DNA of 17,219 bases from JAVBQU01 sp031548675 (lineage in GTDB: Bacteria; Bacteroidota; Bacteroidia; Bacteroidales; P3): assembly GCA_031548675.1 (NCBI GenBank), contig JAVBQU010000141.1, forward strand, positions 1 to 17,219, read 5' to 3'. The stretch's first letter is position 1; every line of letters begins with the position of its first letter. The notes under the pieces are model-generated. The model was not told where the DNA came from. It ran no database searches and worked only from the letters and a program-made list of their open reading frames with translations. Below, one piece after another: positions 1-7,454 of the stretch. The position numbers and the translations under genes were made by a program.

Positions 1-75
1 CCACATGCCCTCATCGGCACGCGAAGAAAAAATAGTTGTAAATGTAATAAGAACTAAAAAAAGTATTCTTTTCAT
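1..75 (-). CDS. S46 family dipeptidyl-peptidase (DPP7/DPP11 type), N-terminal fragment
   Basis: Only the first 25 codons are inside the window; the gene continues beyond position 1. Reading leftward from the ATG at 75-73 gives MKRILFLVLITFTTIFSSRA followed by DEGMW. The first part is a clear signal peptide (basic MKR, a hydrophobic run, small residues before the cut). The DEGMW just after a signal peptide is the hallmark start of mature S46 serine peptidases, the periplasmic DPP7/DPP11 enzymes that release dipeptides from oligopeptide N-termini and are common in peptide-fermenting Bacteroidales. The family call rests on this short stretch alone, so the specificity (hydrophobic for DPP7, acidic for DPP11) cannot be told. 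A well-formed promoter lies upstream at 158-188 and a hairpin sits in the leader at 104-136. Confidence 0.7.
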   Translation of the reverse strand, partial: MKRILFLVLITFTTIFSSRADEGMW

Positions 76-103
76 TGAAAATATGAGTTTTAGATAATTA
101 AAC

Positions 104-136
104 TAGGGATGGATTATAATTAATTATCCATCCCTA
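104..136. repeat. Perfect 11-bp inverted repeat in the S46 gene leader
   Basis: Arms TAGGGATGGAT (104-114) and ATCCATCCCTA (126-136) are exact reverse complements around an 11-base A/T loop. It lies between the predicted S46 promoter (158-188) and its start codon at 75, so it would be in the 5' untranslated RNA. No T-run follows on the leftward side, so it does not look like an intrinsic terminator; an RNA stability or regulatory hairpin or an operator are possible. Confidence 0.6.
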
Positions 137-157
137 TTATATTTTTTAATACGAGAA

Positions 158-188
158 CAAAGATACATAATAGAATGGATGTTACAAA
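158..188 (-). promoter_or_regulatory. Bacteroidetes-type promoter for the S46 peptidase gene
   Basis: Read on the minus strand this is TTTG (188-185), 19 bases, then TATCTTTG (165-158), an exact match to the Bacteroidetes primary sigma consensus TTTG-N19-TAnnTTTG. Transcription would start near 150 and run through the hairpin at 104-136 into the S46 gene. Confidence 0.75.
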
Positions 189-236
189 ATGCCTACTTAT
201 TCATCTTTGCATATTATTACATAGATAAAGGCATTT
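187..236 (-). terminator. Weak candidate terminator after the DUF502 gene
   Basis: AAATGCCT (187-194) and AGGCATTT (229-236) form an exact 8-bp stem around a 34-base loop, just beyond the DUF502 stop codon in the leftward direction, with a short T-run at its downstream edge. The large loop makes it a poor terminator, and it overlaps the -33 element of the S46 promoter. Shown as a possibility only. Confidence 0.3.
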
Positions 237-263
237 AGGGTAGAAAATAAGAAAGGAAAAAGG

Positions 264-851
264 TTAAAGCTTGGTCTTGTCCAATTCTTCGGCAAAATGA
301 GCAGCATTGGTTCCATAGCTGCGGATACGCCGTGCAAATTCAAAAAAAGAAATATCCAATAGTTTTACCGAATCTTTGGGAACAATGCGCAGTTCTCCGC
401 CATGTAAACTTGTATCACAAATAACGATGGTATAAAAATTGTCGCTTTGGTCGGTAATATAGCCCAGTGCATAATAACTGCCATCATTAAGTAATGCGGG
501 CAGATAGTTTTCGGTTTCCTGTTGTTTGGTTCTTTCGCCAAGCAGAGACTTCAATTCATTATACATGGGTATTTTCCGTAATATGCCTGATTCTATACTT
601 TTTGTTTTTTGGACTATGAATTTTGATTTCAAAAGCAAGCCTGATAATAAACCTAGTAATAACAGTACGATTACCGAAACCAAAAAAGCATCTAAACTTC
701 CTACCCAGCGGTTTACATGTAAATGCTCTCTTATCTGGTGGATAAGCGGACTAAGTAAATGGAGTAATTTTTCTATTACAATTACACCTATCAAAATAGG
801 AGTTAATAAACGGATATAGCCATCTAATATAAAGTTCCACAAATTTTTCAT
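264..851 (-). CDS. DUF502 family membrane protein
   Basis: This 195-residue protein has two hydrophobic segments at about residues 13-36 and 53-74, then a soluble C-terminal half. The pattern of an N-terminal membrane helix, a short loop, a second Leu/Gly-rich helix and then the motif ILRKIPMYNELKSLLG matches DUF502, in which the second helix is followed by an 'RIP...Y...K' stretch. The family is widespread and of unknown biochemical function; a transport or membrane-homeostasis role has been suggested for plant relatives. The start ATG at 851-849 is the first in frame and places the first helix near the N-terminus. It is transcribed away from sufC with a 362-bp gap between them; no convincing promoter of its own was seen. 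Confidence 0.7.
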   Translation of the reverse strand: MKNLWNFILDGYIRLLTPILIGVIVIEKLLHLLSPLIHQIREHLHVNRWVGSLDAFLVSVIVLLLLGLLSGLLLKSKFIVQKTKSIESGILRKIPMYNELKSLLGERTKQQETENYLPALLNDGSYYALGYITDQSDNFYTIVICDTSLHGGELRIVPKDSVKLLDISFFEFARRIRSYGTNAAHFAEELDKTKL

Positions 852-1213
852 AATGTTTTTTCAAGATTTCTAGTTATTGCGTTTGTAAAGGTCAAAGATT
901 CACAAAGTTTATAATGTTCTTGTGTTTTATCACATTCTTCTGTTACACTGAGAACTATTGAGAATTTACGGAGTTACGCCGAAGCTTATAAAATTCTAAT
1001 GTCTTCGCATTTTGTTTTTCACCTGTCGTATTATTTTCCCGCCATAGAAGCAGCTCATAAACCAATAACAATAAGCTATGTAAAATGTTATATCAACATA
1101 AAGATTTGTCATTCTACAAAAAATCGTGCATCTTTGCATATGGAATAAACATTTGCCAAACAGGCTTGTTTTGTAAAAGATAAATTGTATCTACACATCA
1201 CATTATTAAAACT
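852..1213. other. Intergenic region between the DUF502 gene and sufC
   Basis: This 362-bp A/T-rich gap separates two diverging genes. The sufC-side promoter (1105-1136) is the only element I can support. On the minus side there is an AATCTTTG-like box at 900-893, one mismatch from the -7 consensus, but no matching TTTG at the right distance. No conserved ORF, RNA gene or long repeat was seen. Confidence 0.5.
1105..1136 (+). promoter_or_regulatory. Candidate promoter of sufCD
   Basis: TTTG at 1105-1108, a 20-base spacer, then CATCTTTG at 1129-1136, one mismatch from the TAnnTTTG -7 element. The predicted start is near 1143, giving a leader of about 70 bases before the sufC ATG. It implies that sufC is transcribed from its own promoter and not from an upstream sufB. 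Confidence 0.6.
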
Positions 1214-1978
1214 ATGGCTTTTTTAGAAATTAAAAATATACATGCATCTATCGGAGAAAAAGCAATTCTGAAAGGAGTTGATTTGAAAGTAAACAAAGGA
1301 GAGGTGCATGCCATTATGGGACCTAACGGCAACGGCAAAAGTACCTTAGCCAATGTAATAGCCGGAAAAGATACTTACCAAGTTACACAGGGAAGCATTA
1401 CCTACAATGATATGGATTTGCTGGAAATGCCGGTAGAAGTACGGGCTGCCGAAGGCGTATTTTTGGGTTTTCAATACCCTGTAGAAATACCCGGTGTTAG
1501 CATTACCAACTTTTTGAAAACAGCAATCAACGAGCAGCGTAAATATCGCGGTTTGGATCCTATTCCTGCTGGTGAGTTTTTGAAAAGAATGGAAGAGAAA
1601 AAGAAAATAGTTGAAATGACGGCTAATTTGACCAACCGTTCTGTAAACGAAGGTTTTTCGGGTGGGGAGAAAAAGAAAAATGAAATCTTCCAGATGGCAA
1701 TGCTCGAACCTACTCTGGCTATTTTGGATGAAACCGATTCGGGTTTGGATATAGATGCTTTACGCATTGTTGCCAACGGGGTAAACCAATTGCGGAGCAA
1801 CAATAATGCTATTGTGGTAATTACACATTATCAACGTTTGCTTGAATACATCATCCCCGATTTTGTACATATTCTGTATGATGGACGGATTGTAAAATCG
1901 GGAGGAAAAGAGCTGGCTGTTAAGCTGGAAGAAAATGGATATGACTGGATTAAAAAAGAATTGGAGGAAAAAGCGTAA
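1214..1978 (+). CDS. sufC: Fe-S cluster assembly ATPase SufC
   Basis: A 254-residue ABC-type ATPase without membrane segments. It powers the SufBCD scaffold that builds Fe-S clusters in the cytosol. Visible motifs: Walker A GPNGNGKST (residues 36-44), Q-loop Gln87 in GFQYPVEIPGVS, signature FSGGEKKKNE (148-157), Walker B LAILDETDSGLD (168-179), and the switch His205 in ITHYQRLL. The Asn in the Walker A loop and the 'DETDSGLD' Walker B are typical of SufC and set it apart from transporter ATPases. Length matches the family (about 250). The gene is followed after 3 bp by sufD, so the two are almost surely co-transcribed. Neither sufB nor sufS is next to it in this window. Confidence 0.95.
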   Translation: MAFLEIKNIHASIGEKAILKGVDLKVNKGEVHAIMGPNGNGKSTLANVIAGKDTYQVTQGSITYNDMDLLEMPVEVRAAEGVFLGFQYPVEIPGVSITNFLKTAINEQRKYRGLDPIPAGEFLKRMEEKKKIVEMTANLTNRSVNEGFSGGEKKKNEIFQMAMLEPTLAILDETDSGLDIDALRIVANGVNQLRSNNNAIVVITHYQRLLEYIIPDFVHILYDGRIVKSGGKELAVKLEENGYDWIKKELEEKA

Positions 1979-1981
1979 CCC

Positions 1982-3370
1982 ATGGAACAGCTCAAAGCAA
2001 CCATTATAGACAGTTTTGATAAAAATCTGAGTCTGATTTCAGAAGGCGAACCTGAATATTTGGTTAATATGCGTAAAAAAGCATATACTTCTTTTGTTGA
2101 TTCGGAGATTTTCAGCAAAGACCTTCCGGCATTTTTCAGACATGAGGATTATATCCATAAGTTTTTAGAAAAAACCTATGCTTTATTATACAATTACCCT
2201 AAAAGCGATTTACAGGTAAGCAATACCTGTCCTATTGTAGGATTAAAAACTATTTCATGCAGGCTGCATAATGGCTTGTACTTTGAAAAGGATGATTATA
2301 CGGTTTTGGGAAATGGCGTTATTATTGGAAATTTGAAATATATACTTTCCCATAAACCGGAATTAGCTGTTTCACTCTTTAACCGCTTGGCATCCGAAAA
2401 AAGCGGAGGCTTTTTTGAAGTTAATACAGCTTTGTTTACAAGCGGAATCTTTGTGCATGTCCCCGACAATGTAGAAGTAGAGTTGCCTATACAAATTCTG
2501 AATGGGATAGATTATCATCAGGAAATTTTTATGCAGACCCGAAACCTGATTTCTGTCGGTAAAAATAGTAAGGTTTCATTTATTCATTGCGACGATTCGT
2601 ATAATGACCAGCATAGTTTTTCGAACAATATTACCGAAGTGTATGTAGGCGAAAATTCACGTGTGGATTATTACAAATTACAGCAATTGAATAATGCTGT
2701 AATGTTGATGAACAGCATCTTTTTTCATTTAGAAGCCAATGCCTGCCTAAATACTTACGGTGTTGATTTACATGGGGGAATGCTTCGTAATAATTACTAT
2801 GTACAATTGAACGGAGAAAACTGCGATGCTAATATACATGGATTATATTTGGCTGACAAACAGCAATGTGTAGGCAATTACGTAAAAGTGGAGCATCTGA
2901 AACCCAATTCCAAAAGCAATCAGATTTTTAAAGGAATTTTGGACGATAGTGCCAAGGGCGTTTTTTATGGTCATATTGTAGTGCATGAACATGCCCATCA
3001 TACCCAAGCTTATCAATCTAATAAAAATATATTGCTGACCAACAAAGCGATTATTAAAACCGAGCCCTTTTTAGAAATCTACAACGATGATGTAAAATGT
3101 TCACACGGAGCTACTGTAGGGCAGTTAGACCCGCAAGCCTTATTTTATATTAAATCTCGTGGAATCAGCGAGAAAGGAGCAAGGGCTTTGTTGATGTATG
3201 CTTTCTGCCATGAGATCATTTCCAAAATGTCGATAGAAACCCTTAGGGTTCATTTAGAAGATATTATTAAGCAACGTCTGCACGGCGATTTCGAAACCTG
3301 CGACCAATGTGTGTTCAGTTGTAAAAATATTGATTTTAAAAAGATAGAGATAGATTATACGAAACTGTAA
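1982..3370 (+). CDS. sufD: Fe-S cluster assembly protein SufD
   Basis: A 462-residue SufB/SufD-family protein. SufD pairs with SufB and SufC to form the Fe-S scaffold. The central part (about 150-400) is the beta-helix core; the segment VKCSHGATVGQLDPQALFY (371-389) and the following SRGISEKGA are the diagnostic C-terminal block. 'SHGATVGQLDP' is the SufD form, in contrast to the 'HEATTS' form of SufB, so this is SufD. The C-terminal tail has three cysteines in a CxxCxxxC arrangement (Cys440, 443, 447), which could bind metal but this is inference. A GGAGG lies 14 bases ahead of the ATG inside the end of sufC. It overlaps no other gene and ends 12 bp before an AACGTT repeat cluster. Confidence 0.92.
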   Translation: MEQLKATIIDSFDKNLSLISEGEPEYLVNMRKKAYTSFVDSEIFSKDLPAFFRHEDYIHKFLEKTYALLYNYPKSDLQVSNTCPIVGLKTISCRLHNGLYFEKDDYTVLGNGVIIGNLKYILSHKPELAVSLFNRLASEKSGGFFEVNTALFTSGIFVHVPDNVEVELPIQILNGIDYHQEIFMQTRNLISVGKNSKVSFIHCDDSYNDQHSFSNNITEVYVGENSRVDYYKLQQLNNAVMLMNSIFFHLEANACLNTYGVDLHGGMLRNNYYVQLNGENCDANIHGLYLADKQQCVGNYVKVEHLKPNSKSNQIFKGILDDSAKGVFYGHIVVHEHAHHTQAYQSNKNILLTNKAIIKTEPFLEIYNDDVKCSHGATVGQLDPQALFYIKSRGISEKGARALLMYAFCHEIISKMSIETLRVHLEDIIKQRLHGDFETCDQCVFSCKNIDFKKIEIDYTKL

Positions 3371-3383
3371 GCAAAGGAGTACA

Positions 3384-3405
3384 AACGTTTAAACGTTATA
3401 ACGTT
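3384..3405. repeat. Three AACGTT palindromes at 8-bp spacing
   Basis: AACGTT occurs at 3384-3389, 3392-3397 and 3400-3405, separated by TA and AT. As a result 3384-3397 and 3392-3405 are two overlapping perfect 14-bp palindromes. The array lies between sufD and the Bax-inhibitor-1 gene, upstream of an imperfect -7-like box (AAGCTTTG, 3422-3429). It could be an operator for a dimeric regulator or part of a terminator-like structure; neither is shown. Confidence 0.6.
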
Positions 3406-3489
3406 CAAACGCAAAAACGATAAGCTTTGTATAACACAATTCTGCGAAGTCTGCAGGAAATAAAATATAAACTGAAAACTAAAAAAACT

Positions 3490-4203
3490 ATGGAAGAAGA
3501 AAGAATTTATTCATACGATAAAAGCGAAGCTAAAGTTTTATCGAGAACCTTTATGTCGAGCGTATTTGCTTGGATGTTTGCCGCATTGGCAATTACTGCG
3601 GTAACGGCTTATCTTACGGCAACTTCAGAAACACTGCTCCGCATGCTGCTGAACGAAAACGGGTTGACTACATTTGGCTGGGTTGTTATGCTGGCTCCGG
3701 TGGGACTGGTGCTGCTTATGAGTTTGGGATATAAAAAATTACCTTCACCAACATTGACTTTTTTGCTTGTGCTTTATTCCGTATTAATGGGAATGAGCTT
3801 AAGTTTTATCCTGTTTTTGGTTTATCCTCAAGCTGTTATATTCAAAACCTTTGCAGTTACAGCCGGAACTTTCGGGGCAATGGCTGTTGTGGGTTATACA
3901 ACCAAAACAGACCTAACCAAATTTGGCTCTATACTTTATATGGCATTAATTGGTTTGATATTGGCAATGCTGGTTAATTTCTTTATGAAAAGTGCGAGAA
4001 TGGACTACATCATCAGTATTATCGGCGTTTTGTTATTTACCGGATTAACTGCTTATGATGTGCAAAAACTGAAAAGAATAGGTACGGTTGTTGAACAGGG
4101 AACCGAAGGATTCCGCAAAATGGCAATCATGGGAGCTTTAAGCCTTTACCTTGATTTTATCAACTTATTCTTATTCCTGCTTCGTATATTCGGCAGAAAA
4201 TAG
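3490..4203 (+). CDS. Bax inhibitor-1 / YccA family membrane protein
   Basis: About 237 residues from the ATG at 3490. An in-frame TTG 63 bases upstream would add a basic, unconserved tail, so the ATG is preferred. The family (UPF0005, YccA/YbhL relatives) consists of inner-membrane proteins with seven predicted helices linked to calcium leak and to modulating membrane proteases. Hydrophobic segments are visible at roughly 22-44, 60-80, 88-110, 116-135, 146-165, 173-190 and 210-233. Diagnostic features are the FTGLTAYDVQKLK motif near residue 190 and the C-terminal GALSLYLDFINLFLFLLRIFG, with the acidic residues that line the proposed channel. The gene lies 119 bp after sufD and 39 bp before pdxA, so it may be co-transcribed with pdxA, though no functional link to B6 synthesis is known. 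Confidence 0.88.
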   Translation: MEEERIYSYDKSEAKVLSRTFMSSVFAWMFAALAITAVTAYLTATSETLLRMLLNENGLTTFGWVVMLAPVGLVLLMSLGYKKLPSPTLTFLLVLYSVLMGMSLSFILFLVYPQAVIFKTFAVTAGTFGAMAVVGYTTKTDLTKFGSILYMALIGLILAMLVNFFMKSARMDYIISIIGVLLFTGLTAYDVQKLKRIGTVVEQGTEGFRKMAIMGALSLYLDFINLFLFLLRIFGRK

Positions 4204-4242
4204 CCTTTTCATTGTAATAAAGAACCCGTAATTAAATTTGAA

Positions 4243-5316
4243 ATGTCAGAAAAAGAAATTAAAGCTAAAATTGGTATCTCTCATGGAGATATAAATGGTA
4301 TCGGATATGAAATTATACTGAAAACGTTTGCAGATTCCCGTATGCTGGAGATGTGTACGCCTATTTTGTATGGGTCGGCTAAAATAGCTACTTACTATAA
4401 AAAAGCTATGGCTGTCAGTGATTTTATATTCAATCCTATTAAAAGTGCGGAACAAGCCGGTAACAAGAAGTTTAATATTATTAGTATTAATAACGAAGAG
4501 ATAAAAATAGAGCCCGGTAAATCCACATCCATAGCAGGTGAGCTGGCTTTTGCCTCATTGGAAGCTGCCATAACAGATGTACAAAAGGGATTGTTAGATG
4601 CGTTGGTTACCGCACCGATAAATAAAAAAAATATCCAATCGCCCAGTTTCGATTTCCCCGGACATACTGAATATTTGCAAAAACGCCTTAATACGGATGA
4701 CAGTCTAATGATTATGGTTTGTAATAAGCTGCGGATAGGGATATTAACCAGCCACTTGGCATTGCAAGATGTGCCTAAAGCCATTACGGTTGATTTCTTG
4801 CTTAAGAAAATAAAAACCATGTCACATTCGCTGCAACGCGATTTTGCTATTCATAGACCTAAGATTGCTGTTTTGGCACTCAACCCGCACGCGGGCGATG
4901 GAGGCGTTATCGGCAAAGAGGATATGAATGTGGTAGAGCCGGCAATTAAAAAAGCTCAGGAACAAGGATTATTGGTTCACGGACCTTATCCGGCTGATGG
5001 TTTCTTTGGTTCGCAAGAGTATGCTAAATTTGACGGGGTTTTAGCCATGTATCACGATCAAGGTTTAATACCTTTCAAATTATTATCATTTAAAGAGGGT
5101 GTAAACTTTACCGCAGGATTACCCATTGTAAGAACCTCTCCTTCGCATGGAACAGCCTACGAATTAGCAGGAAAAGATAAAGCATCATCCGAATCTTTCC
5201 GTCAGGCGGTATATTTAGCTTGCGACATTTTAAATAACCGTAAGATGTATGACGAAATAACCAAGGATCCCTTAAAAATTTCGCAGCCTCGCAACGAAAA
5301 AGATGAGGATATTTAA
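4243..5316 (+). CDS. pdxA: 4-hydroxythreonine-4-phosphate dehydrogenase
   Basis: A 357-residue enzyme of the deoxyxylulose-5-phosphate route to pyridoxal phosphate. It oxidises 4-phosphohydroxy-L-threonine with NAD(P)+ to a product that condenses with DXP through PdxJ. The start GDINGIGYEIILK replaces the usual GDPAGIGPE, as often in Bacteroidetes. The three metal-binding histidines are recognisable as His171 (LTSHLAL), His216 (NPHAGDGG) and His271 (YHDQGL). The DALVTAPINK block (119-128), GHTEYL (140-145) and the C-terminal RTSPSHGTAYELAGK (297-311) are also typical. Length is slightly over the common 330, with a short charged C-terminal extension. The gene faces a long hairpin at 5332-5383 that probably ends its transcript. 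Confidence 0.95.
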   Translation: MSEKEIKAKIGISHGDINGIGYEIILKTFADSRMLEMCTPILYGSAKIATYYKKAMAVSDFIFNPIKSAEQAGNKKFNIISINNEEIKIEPGKSTSIAGELAFASLEAAITDVQKGLLDALVTAPINKKNIQSPSFDFPGHTEYLQKRLNTDDSLMIMVCNKLRIGILTSHLALQDVPKAITVDFLLKKIKTMSHSLQRDFAIHRPKIAVLALNPHAGDGGVIGKEDMNVVEPAIKKAQEQGLLVHGPYPADGFFGSQEYAKFDGVLAMYHDQGLIPFKLLSFKEGVNFTAGLPIVRTSPSHGTAYELAGKDKASSESFRQAVYLACDILNNRKMYDEITKDPLKISQPRNEKDEDI

Positions 5317-5331
5317 TATCTTCAGTCTATT

Positions 5332-5383
5332 AAAATAGTAAAGGAGCAAATCTACAAAAGTAGATTTGCTCCTTTACTATTTT
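5332..5383. terminator. Long perfect hairpin, bidirectional terminator
   Basis: Arms 5332-5355 and 5360-5383 are exact 24-bp reverse complements around the loop AAAA. The core is GGAGCAAATCTAC with A/T-rich outer bases, so each strand ends with a run containing TATTTT. It lies between the converging pdxA and DUF4130 genes, 15 bp after one stop and 10 bp before the other, the expected place for a shared two-way terminator. Confidence 0.88.
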
Positions 5384-5393
5384 GCCTAGTATC

Positions 5394-6161
5394 TTACTTA
5401 TTTTTTTCCGGTAAGAATTTCCAAAAGCGTTTAGGAAGCATTTGTACATGCAGTTTAGGATTGATACGTTCCTTAATAGTCATAGATTGAAAATAACCCT
5501 TCCATAATTCCTGGAACTGCTTTTCATCTTCAGCCATCAGTTTTTTATCCAGATTACCCGTCTGCATGTTGAACTGGGGATCTTCGAAGCTGATTCGCTG
5601 TACACTTTTCAGGTCGTAATAAAAACCGTACTTCCGTTTCAGGTCGTAGATTACCCATTTTTGATCCGCAAAACGGTCTTTAAAATGCGGAGTGATTAGG
5701 GGTAAAACATTATATAGGGGTTCTATGGGAGCAAAAAATAAATCATCGCCGGTTTTTTGAAACCGGACAAACATCCGCATCCGTTCCGCCTCGCGTGAAA
5801 CTTTGCGGTAAATTTTTGACAATGCTAAAACGTCTTTATCCCCAAAATTTGTTTCTATAGATTTTGCATGACCAAAAGCTTTATACATATAATTGAATAA
5901 GAGCTTCTCTATATCATGCAGCTCGGATAAATAAGTTACCGAGAGCATTCTGCATGCTTCTTTCGAAATTTTATTCAGCAAGCCTTTCCATACCCGCTCC
6001 GCTTTTTCATCATCAGTTACAACTTCAATAATTTCATCATACAAGAGGGGCAATGCATCTTGTTTTCCCAATATCATAGCCGGAAGCTTCTTTTGAACAA
6101 ATGTCTCAAATACCAAGCATAGCAAACCATCGAAAGTTTTATCGTAAATGAATACGTACAT
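5394..6161 (-). CDS. DUF4130 / TIGR03915-type DNA metabolism protein
   Basis: A 255-residue soluble protein starting MYVFIYDKTFDGLLCLVFET, the recognisable opening of the TIGR03915/DUF4130 family. Other family-like segments are the R-rich SREAERMRMFVRFQKTGDDLFFAPIEP split at about residues 122-147, and YDLKRKYGFYYDLKSVQ around 192-208. The C-terminus KLHVQMLPKRFWKFLPE is basic. Members nearly always occur beside a radical SAM protein of the TIGR03916 group, and in some bacteria are fused to a uracil-DNA-glycosylase-like domain, which is why a DNA repair or modification role is proposed; the reaction is not established. Here its start is 26 bp downstream of the radical SAM stop, on the same strand, consistent with one transcript. 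I see no catalytic motif I can name. Confidence 0.82.
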   Translation of the reverse strand: MYVFIYDKTFDGLLCLVFETFVQKKLPAMILGKQDALPLLYDEIIEVVTDDEKAERVWKGLLNKISKEACRMLSVTYLSELHDIEKLLFNYMYKAFGHAKSIETNFGDKDVLALSKIYRKVSREAERMRMFVRFQKTGDDLFFAPIEPLYNVLPLITPHFKDRFADQKWVIYDLKRKYGFYYDLKSVQRISFEDPQFNMQTGNLDKKLMAEDEKQFQELWKGYFQSMTIKERINPKLHVQMLPKRFWKFLPEKNK

Positions 6162-6187
6162 GGAAATAGTGAAAATGAATTTATAAA

Positions 6188-7438
6188 CTAATAGGTAAAG
6201 TTTAGTATCAGTTGATTGCTGGGTTTTTGCTTTTCCCTAAATAAACGGGCTAAATATTCAGGTTTTAGTTCGTTTATGGTTTGGGTCGGCAGTTCGTTGC
6301 AGGTAATAAAGTATTGAGCTCGTTTTAAAACTACACCCATTTTCTTTAACTGGTCGGAGTTGAGCTTTCCGTGTCTTCGCGAAGCTACGATTAGTTGTGC
6401 CGATTTCACACCTATACCCGGAACCCGTAAAATGATTTCATAGTCGGCACGATTGATATCTACCGGAAACATTTCGGGATGACGCAGGGCATAGCTCAAT
6501 TTAGGGTCTAATTCCAAATCCAGATTCGGAAAATTATCGTTCACAATTTCATCCACCTCAAACTGGTAAAACCGCATAAGCCAATCGGCTTGGTACAAGC
6601 GATGTTCGCGTACCAAAGGCGGCTGTTTGAGTGCCGGTAAACGGCTGTCGGTTTCGTTTACAGGAATATAACCCGAATAATACACCCGTTTAAGATTGGG
6701 CTTTTGGTATAAAAATGTAGAAAGATTTAGTATTTGCTTATCGCTTTCGGGCGAAGCCCCCACGATCAATTGCGTGCTTTGTCCGGCAGGAGCAAAACGA
6801 GGCGTTTTGGCGTATTTTTTCCGGTCTTCCTTATTTTCTAAAATGCCTTGTCCGATATAATTCATCGGTAGGAGAACACTTTGGTAATCCTTTTCCGGAG
6901 CGAGAAGCTTCAGGCTTTCTTCGGTCGGAATTTCTATATTTACACTCAAACGGTCGGCATACAAGCCGGCTTGATTTACCAGTTCTTGCGAAGCACCCGG
7001 AATGCTTTTCAGATGGATATAGCCGTTAAAGCGGTAGGTCTGCCTGAGAATTTTTGCCACTCCCACCAAACGTTCCATCGTATAATCGGGATTACGCACC
7101 ACACCGGAACTTAAAAAAAGACCTTCGATATAGTTCCGTCGGTAAAATTCTATAGTTAGATTGACCAGTTCGGTAACCGAAAATGTAGCACGGGGAACAT
7201 CGTTGCTGCGGCGGTTTACACAATAGGCACAATCGTACATGCAATGATTGGTGAGCATGATTTTGAAAAGCGATACACAGCGTCCGTCTTCCGTAAAGCT
7301 GTGGCAGATGCCCCATCCGGCAGCATTGCCTAAGCTTTTGCCGTCATTTTTGCGGGTATGTCCGCTCGAAGCACACGAAACATCATATTTCGCTGCCCCT
7401 GCCAGTATCTTAAGCTTATCAAAAACGTGGTCGTTCAT
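6188..7438 (-). CDS. Putative DNA modification/repair radical SAM protein
   Basis: A 416-residue radical SAM enzyme of the TIGR03916 type. The 4Fe-4S/SAM motif is CMYDCAYC (Cys66, 70, 73). Three further cysteines precede it (Cys22, 45, 54), so an additional cluster or thiol role is possible but not shown. The C-terminal part carries a helix-hairpin-helix fold, VDINRADYEIILRVPGIGV (326-344) followed by KSAQLIVASRR, a non-specific DNA-binding element, which is the main reason a DNA substrate is suggested. The family is uncharacterised biochemically as far as I know. The gene follows the CPBP gene by 16 bp and precedes the DUF4130 gene by 26 bp. The start ATG at 7438-7436 is preceded by an A-rich leader with no Shine-Dalgarno, as elsewhere here. 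Confidence 0.87.
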   Translation of the reverse strand: MNDHVFDKLKILAGAAKYDVSCASSGHTRKNDGKSLGNAAGWGICHSFTEDGRCVSLFKIMLTNHCMYDCAYCVNRRSNDVPRATFSVTELVNLTIEFYRRNYIEGLFLSSGVVRNPDYTMERLVGVAKILRQTYRFNGYIHLKSIPGASQELVNQAGLYADRLSVNIEIPTEESLKLLAPEKDYQSVLLPMNYIGQGILENKEDRKKYAKTPRFAPAGQSTQLIVGASPESDKQILNLSTFLYQKPNLKRVYYSGYIPVNETDSRLPALKQPPLVREHRLYQADWLMRFYQFEVDEIVNDNFPNLDLELDPKLSYALRHPEMFPVDINRADYEIILRVPGIGVKSAQLIVASRRHGKLNSDQLKKMGVVLKRAQYFITCNELPTQTINELKPEYLARLFREKQKPSNQLILNFTY

Positions 7439-7454
7439 TTATTTTCAATAATAA

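Noticed and set aside
526..819. A 97-codon plus-strand frame opposite the DUF502 gene
   Set aside because: It is antisense to a gene with clear membrane-protein character and has no motif of its own.
3427..3489. An upstream TTG start for the Bax-inhibitor gene
   Set aside because: It would add 21 basic residues before the family N-terminus and runs close to the AACGTT repeat; the ATG at 3490 fits better.
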